DNA of 54,423 bases from Candidatus Poribacteria bacterium (GTDB lineage Bacteria > Poribacteria > WGA-4E > WGA-3G), in NCBI GenBank assembly GCA_021295735.1, contig JAGWBU010000050.1, positions 1 through 54,423 of the forward strand, given 5' to 3'. This document shows positions 7,992 through 16,014 of this stretch, one piece after another. The position numbers were made by a program, and so were the translations under genes. Within the stretch, counting starts at the first letter, position 1, and every line of letters starts with the position of its first letter. Under the pieces are notes generated by a model that was not told the origin of the DNA, did not search any database, and saw only the letters and a list, made by a program, of their open reading frames with translations.

Positions 7992-8939
7992 TTAGTTGAC
8001 ACATTGATACCCAACCGCCTCAAGTTCATTCCGAATTTTGTTTATTTCAGCAGTGGACAATTGACGCAGTGGTCTGCGCATCGTCATGGATGGAAATCTA
8101 CCCATCAACCATCTGGCACACTTCATGCGTTGGTGTGCATCACTACTCGGTTCACCGAAGTTGTAAACAATCCGAGCTAAGGTATCTACCTGATTACGTG
8201 CTTTGCGTGCGCCTATCAAATCATTATTGAGCGCGGCGTGTACGACAGCGACCATCAATTCGGGAACAAATCCAGCAAATCCAATGAGTGCGCCATCGCT
8301 ACCTTCCAAGAGGGAGGCAAGTAAATATTCATCATGGCATGTTAAAATAGGGACATGTGGCGCTGCTTCTCTCAATTGTTCGTAATCCCACCGCCAACGC
8401 GCCATGTCGCGGGTGCCCATTTTAATACAAACAACTTGTGGGATTTTCACCATCTCCAACATCTCTTCAAGGCTATATCCTGCCTTTGTCCACGCGGGGT
8501 ACTGATGCACAATAATAGGTATGTCCGCACCTTCAGCGACATCTTGGAAATAGCCGACTGCGGTTTCAGGTGTTCTGCCGAAACGCAACCAGTGATGTGC
8601 AGGCATCAACAGAATCGCGTCAGCCCCTGCTTCTTTTGCTGCGAGTGCATCGTCAATTGCGGGTAGACTTCCTTCCGCGCTAACACCCGAAACAACTTTA
8701 ACCTTGTCGCCAACGGCATCTGCAGTGATTTGGGTTACGCGCTGCCGTTCATGTAAACGGAGCGACATGATTTCACCGGTGTGCCCATTACAGACGACAC
8801 CTTTTATACCTTCTACGTTGGCAAGTTCCTGCATATATTGACGTAAACCGTCTTCATCAATCGATTCATCTGAATGGAAAGGACAGAGCGTTGCCGGAAA
8901 TACGCCCGCCCACGGATGCTGCTGCCAATTAAAATTCAT
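7992..8939 (-). CDS. DapA/N-acetylneuraminate lyase family aldolase
   Basis: A 315-residue class I aldolase of the dihydrodipicolinate synthase/NAL family. NGHTGE (residues 51-56) replaces the usual GTTGE, Y147 (HQYPAW) fits the catalytic tyrosine, and K173 (CIKMG) is the expected Schiff-base lysine. The family cleaves or forms keto-acid bonds. Next to three Gfo/Idh/MocA oxidoreductases, a role in sugar-acid breakdown (2-keto-3-deoxy acid type) is more likely than lysine synthesis, but the substrate is not determinable here. It ends the minus-strand block before the divergent ccm operon. Confidence 0.85.
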   Translation of the reverse strand: MNFNWQQHPWAGVFPATLCPFHSDESIDEDGLRQYMQELANVEGIKGVVCNGHTGEIMSLRLHERQRVTQITADAVGDKVKVVSGVSAEGSLPAIDDALAAKEAGADAILLMPAHHWLRFGRTPETAVGYFQDVAEGADIPIIVHQYPAWTKAGYSLEEMLEMVKIPQVVCIKMGTRDMARWRWDYEQLREAAPHVPILTCHDEYLLASLLEGSDGALIGFAGFVPELMVAVVHAALNNDLIGARKARNQVDTLARIVYNFGEPSSDAHQRMKCARWLMGRFPSMTMRRPLRQLSTAEINKIRNELEAVGYQCVN

Positions 8940-9105
8940 GGGTTACTAATACCTCTTTTTGTCACAGATGGGAAAATATAAGAAGCACAATAAATTGCGC
9001 GATTACGAACACTTTTTGTTACTGAAAAGCGATCATTCAGAAATGGTATTATATAAGGATAAGCACGGAATTCCGTAATAGTTTTCAATTTGACACTATT
9101 TTAAC

Positions 9106-9134
9106 TTGATTTTAAATCCAAAGTCAAGTATTAT
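9106..9134 (+). promoter_or_regulatory. Candidate sigma-70 promoter for the ccm operon
   Basis: TTGATT (9106-9111), a 17-base spacer, then TATTAT (9129-9134), about 125 bases before ccmE. A second -35-like TTGACA is at 9090-9095, but its -10 partner is weak. The 8940-9258 gap holds no gene that I can support; a repeat remnant (ATTGCGCGATTACGAAC) lies near 8987. Confidence 0.5.
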
Positions 9135-9258
9135 TTTTATAATGGAAAAGGATTTATTATATCTATTTTAGGGTAATTCAATAACATCGTTGACGGACGA
9201 TTATGTTTTTCATTGGTGTGTTTTAGGGAGATTTCGTATTGTTACGGAGGATTTTCAC

Positions 9259-9684
9259 ATGAAACAGAGAAGACTGAAAATTATCGCTGCCAGTGCCATT
9301 TTGCTCTGTGGTTTCGCGTTTTTGGTGCTGTCTATGACTAAAAAAGAGAGCATGCCAGAACTTTCCCCTGCTAAACTTGTCGCTAATGCGGACAAAACGG
9401 ATAATCAAAATGTCAAGCTTGTTGGAGTCATCTTAGAGGAGAGTTCTACATGGGATGCTGCCAATACTAAATTGACCTTTGCAATACGCGAACCTGAAGG
9501 CAGTGAGACAGTTAACGTAGTTTACGCTAATCTCAAACCGGACAACTTCACTGATGGTGGCAATGTTTTTGTAGAAGGCATGTATGATGCAGAGGAAAAT
9601 CTCGTTGTGGCTACTAAGCTAACGACAAAATGTGCTTCTAAATACGAAGGCGCTGAGAGTGCGACAACGCAGAAGAGTTCCTAA
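9259..9684 (+). CDS. ccmE: CcmE-type heme chaperone, CxxxY variant
   Basis: A 141-residue periplasmic heme chaperone for cytochrome c maturation. One N-terminal membrane anchor (about 8-26) precedes an OB-fold domain (VKLVGVI...FAIREPEG...VNVVYANLKPDNF...VFVEGMY). The C-terminal heme-binding motif, normally HxxxY, reads C125-ASK-Y129. The CxxxY form is known from the variant System I* of archaea and some bacteria, where heme attaches to cysteine. I chose the ATG at 9259 because GGAGG lies 8 bases upstream and the reading frame before it adds no conserved sequence. It heads an operon with ccmF, ccmH and a ccmI-like gene. Confidence 0.9.
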   Translation: MKQRRLKIIAASAILLCGFAFLVLSMTKKESMPELSPAKLVANADKTDNQNVKLVGVILEESSTWDAANTKLTFAIREPEGSETVNVVYANLKPDNFTDGGNVFVEGMYDAEENLVVATKLTTKCASKYEGAESATTQKSS

Positions 9685-9747
9685 CTAAACTCTAACGTTA
9701 GGGATTTTTCGATACATTTCGCAACAGTCAGATAATAGAGGATTACT

Positions 9748-11904
9748 ATGTTCATAGAGGGCCTTGTGGGAAGTATACAACAGGTGACAGCTGAACTTGG
9801 GCAAGCTGCTATATGGCTTTCCGTATTCTCTGCGTTATGGACAATTGGTGCACTCCTCATTGGACTACGTCAGCGCAATTCCAACGTTGTGCGGAGTGGT
9901 CGAAACGCTATAATTGCCACCTTTATCCTCATCAGTATTGCCACTGGCGCGCTAATCTTCGGCTTTGTGACGAATGATTTCTCAATGAAATATGTCGTTG
10001 AGGTTTCCAGTGCAGCGCAACCGATCCTCTATAAAATCACGGCATTCTGGGGGGCAATGTCTGGTTCGCTCCTACTCTGGCTTTGGATACTTACCATTGC
10101 TGGTGCTATCGTTGTCTGGCAAAACCGGAAAGCAAACGATACCCTTCCGGATTATGCCCTGATTCCCATCGCCATTGTCCAACTTTTTTTCATTATCCTT
10201 GTCACTGGCTTAATTGAAGGGATTTACAATCCACTTGATCGATTTCCTGATGGCGTAGTAATGCCTGATGGTCGTGGGATGAACCCACTCCTACAGACAC
10301 CCAGCATGGCGATCCATCCACCAACGTTATATATCGGTTGGATTGGTCTAACAGTGCCATTTGCTTTTGCTGTAGCAGCGCTTATGTCCGGTAGAATAGG
10401 AAGCGATTGGATACTCCGTTCTCGAAGATGGATGTTGTTCTCATGGATTATTTTAACTATTGGCATTACCCTTGGTGGTAATTGGGCGTATCAGGAACTT
10501 GGTTGGGGCGGATACTGGGCATGGGACCCAGTTGAAAACGCTTCCTTTATGCCGTGGCTACTCGGCACCGCTTATCTGCACTCTGTGATGATTCAAGAAA
10601 AGCGGAATATGCTCAAACTGTGGAATATCCTCCTGATTACCTTAGCCTTTCAATTCACCTTGTTAGGTACATTTATAACCCGAAGTGGGATTATCACATC
10701 GGTGCATTCCTTCGCACAATCCGATATTGGCGGGTATTTTCTGGGTTTTATCCTCGCTTCAACTGGGGGTGTTATAGCACTTATGGTATACCGCTGGCAA
10801 CGACTCAAAAGTGCTAACCGTCTTGAATCTCTCCTTTCACGTGAAAGTGCTTTTGTTCTAAATAATTGGCTCCTTGTTGGATTAACCTTAATTATTCTTT
10901 GGGGAACGTTGTGGCCTATTATCTCCGAAGCGATTAAAGGTGAAAAAGCAGCTGTCCCCGAATCCTTCTTCAACCAAGTTGTTATTATTCCTGGACTCCT
11001 ACTTCTCTTTTTGACCGGTGCCGGACCCATTATTTCATGGAAAAAGATTACACCCAACAATTTTCGCCGCATGTTTTTATCACCAATTTTTGTCGGTTTG
11101 GTAGCAGCAGCAGTGGCATGGATATTTCTTGCTTTCAGAGCTACCGCTGCTACTGTCGCAACTGCAGAAGCAGCTGCTGTAGCGGTTACTGATGTTTCTA
11201 CACCTAATTTGTTTACGCGGGTATGGGAATTTCTTATTTTTAAAGGGAATTCAATCCCAATTTTTTCAGTACTCTGTGTTTTTGCCAGCGTATTTGTGAT
11301 TGTCGCAATCTTTAGCGAATTTTATCGTGGTGCTAAACTCCGAACAAAACGGCAAGAAACATCCTTCCTTAACGGTTTGTGGCTTCTTATCCAGCGCAAC
11401 AAACGCCGGTATGGCGGTTATATCATCCATATAGGGATTGTTATTGTCTACATCGGAATTATGGGGTCTAAAGGGTATTTTCTACTTGAGTCGGCAAGTC
11501 TTAAACTCGGTGAGTCAATGGAGGTAGGTGTCTATCAACTCACGATGATAGATACATTTCAGGAGGAACGCGGAAACCACTTCCGGGCGGGAGTCGTTTT
11601 TGAGGTTGAAAAAAATGGTCAACACGTGACAACAATGAGACCTGCGCGCCACTACTATTATAAAGCAGGACAAGGAGAAAAAGATACAATTGAATCTGCT
11701 ATCCATGCAATCGGTATGAACCATCTCTATATCGCCCTCGGTCCGTTGCCCGCAAATATTGATCCAGAGACCGATGTCAACGTCCAAGTTTACCACAATC
11801 CACTGATTAGGGTGGTCTGGATCGGTGTTGCTGTGATGGTGTTGGGTGGAATTATAGCGATTGCCCAGAAGTTCGATCCTGAGCCACGTTCCCAGACAGC
11901 ATAG
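9748..11904 (+). CDS. ccmF: CcmF cytochrome c heme lyase subunit
   Basis: A 718-residue polytopic membrane protein that joins heme to apocytochrome c. Many hydrophobic segments are present, and the conserved tryptophan-rich WWD region reads ELGWGGYWAWDPVENASF near residue 250. The C-terminal region has a large periplasmic loop before the last membrane helix, as in CcmF. It follows ccmE by 63 bases and precedes ccmH by 9 bases, so one transcript is likely. The length is slightly above the usual 630-660 residues. Confidence 0.93.
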   Translation: MFIEGLVGSIQQVTAELGQAAIWLSVFSALWTIGALLIGLRQRNSNVVRSGRNAIIATFILISIATGALIFGFVTNDFSMKYVVEVSSAAQPILYKITAFWGAMSGSLLLWLWILTIAGAIVVWQNRKANDTLPDYALIPIAIVQLFFIILVTGLIEGIYNPLDRFPDGVVMPDGRGMNPLLQTPSMAIHPPTLYIGWIGLTVPFAFAVAALMSGRIGSDWILRSRRWMLFSWIILTIGITLGGNWAYQELGWGGYWAWDPVENASFMPWLLGTAYLHSVMIQEKRNMLKLWNILLITLAFQFTLLGTFITRSGIITSVHSFAQSDIGGYFLGFILASTGGVIALMVYRWQRLKSANRLESLLSRESAFVLNNWLLVGLTLIILWGTLWPIISEAIKGEKAAVPESFFNQVVIIPGLLLLFLTGAGPIISWKKITPNNFRRMFLSPIFVGLVAAAVAWIFLAFRATAATVATAEAAAVAVTDVSTPNLFTRVWEFLIFKGNSIPIFSVLCVFASVFVIVAIFSEFYRGAKLRTKRQETSFLNGLWLLIQRNKRRYGGYIIHIGIVIVYIGIMGSKGYFLLESASLKLGESMEVGVYQLTMIDTFQEERGNHFRAGVVFEVEKNGQHVTTMRPARHYYYKAGQGEKDTIESAIHAIGMNHLYIALGPLPANIDPETDVNVQVYHNPLIRVVWIGVAVMVLGGIIAIAQKFDPEPRSQTA

Positions 11905-11913
11905 GTGATTGCA

Positions 11914-12450
11914 ATGAAAATTATGAATACACGTTCTGTTGAAAAAATTTGTGCCGCTCTGCTATTGGCTGCTGTTTTATTATTCTTCACTAGTTCTCCA
12001 ATAGCACAAGAAACGGGTGACGCTTTGACCATTGTATCTGATGATGGTAAAATATTTGAATCACAATTAGAAGAACTGCTGACAACGGTTTACTGTTACT
12101 GTGGATGTGTGAAAGAAACTATCAAAGCATGTGTCTGCGGGACGGCGCAAAACGTTGAAACCGATTTTCGTAATCGATTATCAGGTGGTGACACAGTTGA
12201 TGCAATTCGCACCGAGTATCTTGAAAAATGGGGGCCTCAATTTTCCGCACTTATGCCAGCAAAAGGTGTCAATCTTCTTGCCTATTTGATGCCAGCAGTT
12301 ATTCTAATTGCTATCGGGGGTGTCATCTTCATTATTCGGCATCAATCAAGCGGAAACAAGATACCCGCAGCGCAACCCAACCAACAGATTTCTGATGAAC
12401 TCCAACAAAAGCTTGAATCAGAACTCGAAAAATACAAGGAAGAAAATTAA
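11914..12450 (+). CDS. ccmH: CcmH-family thiol protein with CYCGC motif
   Basis: A 178-residue exported, membrane-anchored thiol protein of the CcmH/NrfF family, which handles reduced apocytochrome c for heme ligation. A signal peptide ends near SSPIAQ. The usual LRCxxC is replaced by VYCYCGC, with a further CVC ten residues on, then the conserved helical stretch (RNRLSGGDTVDAIRTEYLEKWG) and a C-terminal membrane helix. A GTG lies at 11905 directly after the ccmF stop, but the ATG at 11914 has AGGTGA at a better distance and was preferred. The cysteine-rich form occurs in other CcmH-like proteins and could use a different redox pair. Confidence 0.85.
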   Translation: MKIMNTRSVEKICAALLLAAVLLFFTSSPIAQETGDALTIVSDDGKIFESQLEELLTTVYCYCGCVKETIKACVCGTAQNVETDFRNRLSGGDTVDAIRTEYLEKWGPQFSALMPAKGVNLLAYLMPAVILIAIGGVIFIIRHQSSGNKIPAAQPNQQISDELQQKLESELEKYKEEN

Positions 12451-12459
12451 GGCGTTGTT

Positions 12460-12813
12460 ATGGTTTTTATTGTCTTCTTGTGGATAGTTATTCTTGGAAT
12501 TATGGTTTTGGTGTATGTCACCTTCCCACTTTTTGGTAGATCAGGTATATTCCCAGAAGCTGATCCTACAGAAGCACGCATGCAAACCCTCTCTCTTGAA
12601 CGCGAACAGAGTTATTCTGCTTTAGTTGATCTTGATGAAGATTATGAATCGGGTAAACTTTCAGAAAATGATTATAAGGAATTACGGGATGCTCTTTTGC
12701 AAGAAACAGCTGATATTGTTAGCCAGCTTGAAGCTGATAGCCAGCTTGAAACTGCTGCGAAAACAGATGTTGAAGCTGAGATTGAAAGGTATAAACAGCA
12801 GAAAAGCGGATAA
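12460..12813 (+). CDS. Short CcmI-like membrane protein
   Basis: A 117-residue protein with one N-terminal membrane helix (about 3-22) followed by a charged coiled-coil region. The segment YSALVDLDEDYESGKLSENDY matches the membrane-proximal part of CcmI, which presents apocytochrome c to the ligation complex. The TPR domain of full CcmI is absent, so this is a minimal version. It starts 9 bases after ccmH and its stop overlaps the next start (TAATG). Confidence 0.75.
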   Translation: MVFIVFLWIVILGIMVLVYVTFPLFGRSGIFPEADPTEARMQTLSLEREQSYSALVDLDEDYESGKLSENDYKELRDALLQETADIVSQLEADSQLETAAKTDVEAEIERYKQQKSG

Positions 12814-14138
12814 TGAAAATACAGAATAGTATGTTTTTTATTAAAAGGAGTTGCAGCATCTTAAGCCGTGCAAAAACCGTTAGGTCCCTTAGAAAGTTAT
12901 TGGTAGTAGCACTTGCATTTCTGTTATGGGTTCCGGTTACGCATTCCCAAAATGAGGTCGGTGACATTCACGGTAAATTGACCGACAGTAAGCAGAACGA
13001 ACCTATTGCTAATCATCCTGTTATTCTCAATATCCATAAAGCGGGAGACGTTACACAACAAGAAACGACAACTGATGAAAACGGCACCTACCGTTTTGAG
13101 AATCTGCCAATTGATTTTGAGACACACTATTCACTCTCTACAACCTATGATGGTGTTGAACATACAGAGAAGGATTTGGTACTATCTTCACTTGTGCCAA
13201 ACCTTCTTGTTGACCTTAATGTCGGTGAAGTAACGGATAAGGTGACAGATGACTCATCACAGATTCGGGTAAAATCGTATACTATTCTGATTGGGTTAGC
13301 GCCTGAACAGCACGCAAAAGAAGGGGCAGTGGCAGTCAATGAGTTTCTGAATGTAGAAAACTTGAATATCTCTCCATTCCAAATTATACGCGAAAAAGAA
13401 GCAGTTGGGTTTAGTTTTGATCTGCCTGAAAGGTCAAAGGAATTCCAACCGCGTAATCCGAAATCCCTAAAACGTAGTGCTACCGGCAATTATATCGTCC
13501 TTGATGAGCCGTTACCTCACGGTGCAACTGTAATATGGTACGACTACCTCTTTCATGCTAATACCCCCCAAAATGCCAGTAGCCTTGAACTTGATTTATC
13601 CCGACGAATGCAATTTCGCACGGACGAAATTTCTATCCTTGTCCAAGATGGTATCAACTTAACTCCACATTCAAAATATTTTAAGCAGACTAAATCTGAA
13701 GCGATTAACAATGTGGTTTACAAAGCTTACGCAGCAGTTCGAGGGGTAGGGTTCTCAGAAGGTGAAATAGTGGACTTGAAACTGGGAGTACCTAAGCCAC
13801 AATCCAATATCGGTCAAATGGTGTTTATAGCCTGTGCTGCAGCTTTGGCTGGTGGGTTTCTTGTCGCAGCGATTTTCATGCTACGCGGCGCACAACGCGT
13901 TTCCGAAGAATCTGATGATGGGCAGTCTGTGTCAACGGACGCAGGCTGGCTTCGTAAACTTAGCGATGTTGACCTTGAGCATGCACGTGCCACCAGACTT
14001 GAATTTATAACGAGACTTGATGAAATGCACGAAGAACAGAATATTTCGGAACGGGTCTACAACCGATTACGTAAGGAACAGACTGAGCGCCTCACAGAGA
14101 TTCTTAACCAACGTCAAGAACGCGGATTAAACAACTAA
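12813..14138 (+). CDS. Membrane protein with carboxypeptidase-regulatory-like domain, ccm operon
   Basis: A 441-residue protein: signal or anchor segment (about 25-46), a carboxypeptidase D regulatory-like beta-sandwich (GDIHGKLTDSKQNEPIANHPV...DENGTYRFENLP), a long extracytoplasmic region, one membrane helix (about 337-359), and a cytoplasmic charged tail. The tail segment ISERVYNRLRKEQTERL is similar in style to KLSENDYKELRDAL in the preceding CcmI-like protein. The ATG overlaps the previous stop, so it is translationally coupled to the ccm genes. A role in cytochrome maturation is inferred only from position. Confidence 0.75.
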   Translation: MKIQNSMFFIKRSCSILSRAKTVRSLRKLLVVALAFLLWVPVTHSQNEVGDIHGKLTDSKQNEPIANHPVILNIHKAGDVTQQETTTDENGTYRFENLPIDFETHYSLSTTYDGVEHTEKDLVLSSLVPNLLVDLNVGEVTDKVTDDSSQIRVKSYTILIGLAPEQHAKEGAVAVNEFLNVENLNISPFQIIREKEAVGFSFDLPERSKEFQPRNPKSLKRSATGNYIVLDEPLPHGATVIWYDYLFHANTPQNASSLELDLSRRMQFRTDEISILVQDGINLTPHSKYFKQTKSEAINNVVYKAYAAVRGVGFSEGEIVDLKLGVPKPQSNIGQMVFIACAAALAGGFLVAAIFMLRGAQRVSEESDDGQSVSTDAGWLRKLSDVDLEHARATRLEFITRLDEMHEEQNISERVYNRLRKEQTERLTEILNQRQERGLNN

Positions 14139-14521
14139 CATTACTACAACTTATCTCATAAACCACTTGTAGGGCGAGGTCCCTGTGCCTCGCCATGTCT
14201 TGAGGATGGAACATCGGGCGGGCACAGGGACCCGCCCCTACAATAGAAGTGAACTTCAGTGCGAACAATGAGTAAACTCAAAAATCGGATTTATGAGATA
14301 CACTCTACTATTATAACCTAAGTTTCTACGGACAAGATTTCAAGTTAGCAAATACTGCTTTTTACTGAAAAAACAAGGCTTTTTCGCTGCTTCTGGATGT
14401 TTTTTGTTCTAAATCGGGGTTAGAAACCCCTCCTACAAGAGCATTTGCGAAATAGGTGGCAACTTGGGTTATTATTTGATGTGTTTGTAGTCTTTTGTAG
14501 GAGCGACTTCCCGGTCGCGAC
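14139..14521. repeat. Gene-free stretch filled with dispersed repeats
   Basis: Holds a GCGAGG-family double palindrome (14168-14242), whose two halves are roughly reverse complements, a terminator-like repeat at 14411-14439 (minus orientation) and a GTAGGAGCGACTTCCCGGTCGCGAC repeat at 14494-14521 related to one at 46749-46775. No coding sequence is supportable here. Confidence 0.65.
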
Positions 14522-14643
14522 TTTAAAAACTGTAGAACACTTTGTCCGTGCCGAGTGACAATGTCCAGTTAATTGTAAAATCCACTATAAGGCGTATTAA
14601 AAGGACAAACCATTTTTTAGGAATAGCAAAAGGATTTAATAGG

Positions 14644-15258
14644 ATGAGTGATGAACAACGTATTGCAGACTTAATTGAGGATTTAGAGGAATTGGATGAC
14701 GATATTCGTGATGCTGCGAAGGTTGAATTGATTGAAATCGGTGAACCGGCAATACCGCAGCTGATTGAAGCACTGGCACATAACCTTTCGGATGTAGCTG
14801 ACCAGGCAGCCGATGTCTTAGTAGCAATCGGTGAACCCGTAATACCTAATCTTATTGATGAAATGGAAATTGCTGATAGATATCATGCACTCGCGATCGG
14901 TAGTACGCTGGCAAGTATAGGTGAACCCGCAATACCGGCGTTACTTGAAGCATTAAACAATAAACTAAGTGAGGAACTCCGCGAATATGCAGTTCGTGCA
15001 CTCAGCAGCATGGGGACTACGGCAATAAGTGCAATACCAGCACTAATTGTGGCTTTGACCGATCTTGATGTAGAGGTTCGTACTTATGCTGCTTATGCAC
15101 TCGCTAAAATGGAAGCAGCAGCAGCGGATGCAGTACCCGCTCTCATCAAGGCACTTGAAGATGATTCTGAGCGTGTTCAACATCATGTAGCTTTTGCATT
15201 GGATAAAATTGGAACTCCAGAAGCGAAACAGGCACTTATAGAATTGATCAAGGCATGA
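14644..15258 (+). CDS. HEAT-repeat protein
   Basis: A 204-residue all-helical repeat protein. Successive units share the pattern IGEPAIPxLIEAL, with A-x-x-LxxIG between (residues about 35-200), typical of short PBS-lyase/HEAT repeats used for protein contacts. A longer frame opens with TTG at 14542, but the extra 34 residues are unrelated to the repeats; AGGATTTAATAGG precedes the ATG at 14644, so that start was chosen. The gene lies between the ccm operon and a broken nuclease gene. Its partner is unknown. Confidence 0.8.
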   Translation: MSDEQRIADLIEDLEELDDDIRDAAKVELIEIGEPAIPQLIEALAHNLSDVADQAADVLVAIGEPVIPNLIDEMEIADRYHALAIGSTLASIGEPAIPALLEALNNKLSEELREYAVRALSSMGTTAISAIPALIVALTDLDVEVRTYAAYALAKMEAAAADAVPALIKALEDDSERVQHHVAFALDKIGTPEAKQALIELIKA

Positions 15259-15271
15259 CAGGAGGACTCCA

Positions 15272-15798
15272 ATGAAAATTCCCTCAAAAATTGCACCAAA
15301 ACATGTAAAAAAATTATATCATGGTGTTTGTCAATGGTTAGAAATCTTCCTCAAAGACCGCTTTCAACAAGCTGAAATTGACATACATACTCTGCCACAC
15401 ATCCAAATCTCCCGTTTCCTCCGCACATATAACAAGGCGATTTTCCCGCAGAGTGGGTTACCTGGCATATCAAAATTGATGTTGTGGAATTTGTCCATCA
15501 TTCAAACAAACCAACGGACTTGATTTTTGTGGAATGCAAAAACACCAAACTCACACTTGCACAACTTTCACAACTTCTCGGTTACAGCCGTATTGCACAA
15601 CCTCTTTATTCGTTTCTGATTTCTCCTGTAGGTTTTTCTCCAACGCTTGTCTCTTTGCTTCAAAAATACCGGCGGCATGACGTGCTGGAATACCTCTGGG
15701 AACCAGGGAAAATACCATGGCAGGTTGCCGTAGCACAATGGGATATGACCACAGCAAATCTCAACAGAAATAATATGATAGGTCGTATTGGTATATAA
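15272..15798 (+). pseudogene. PD-(D/E)XK nuclease-like gene with a frameshift
   Basis: The first frame (15272-15523) and the second (ending 15798) together make one protein of about 175 residues. Around 15430 one base appears to be missing: before it the frame gives SRFLRTY, after it the other frame gives QGDFPAEWVTWHIKIDVVEF. The second part contains DLIFVECKN, the D...ExK core of PD-(D/E)XK nucleases, then LSQLLGYSRI. AGGAGG precedes the ATG. Either an inactivated nuclease or a sequencing error; a target is not evident. Confidence 0.7.
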
Positions 15799-15863
15799 AC
15801 CCAAATATATGTATTGTTAATATATTTGTAACCGTTGCAGTAATTTTTGAAGTAAAATAAAAC

Positions 15864-15892
15864 TTGAAAACGATTTGTAAATATAGTATAAT
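15864..15892 (+). promoter_or_regulatory. Sigma-70-like promoter for the kor operon
   Basis: TTGAAA (15864-15869), exactly 17 bases, TATAAT (15887-15892). Transcription would start near 15899, about 115 bases before the first kor gene, whose ATG at 16015 has AAAGGAG upstream. Confidence 0.7.
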
Positions 15893-16014
15893 TAGAAAAA
15901 GAAGAACATTAGAATTGTTGACAAAGGAAATTTTACGAGCTTCGTTAAGAAAGCGCGAAATAATAAAATAACTAATAGACTGACAAATTTACTTCCAATT
16001 AGAAAGGAGTCAAG

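Noticed and set aside
9090-9123. TTGACA-based promoter for ccmE
   Set aside because: The matching -10 position (TAAATC) is poor; the TTGATT/TATTAT pair just downstream is the better candidate.
14542-14643. N-terminal extension of the HEAT protein from a TTG
   Set aside because: The segment is basic and unrelated to the repeats, and a better ribosome site is in front of 14644.
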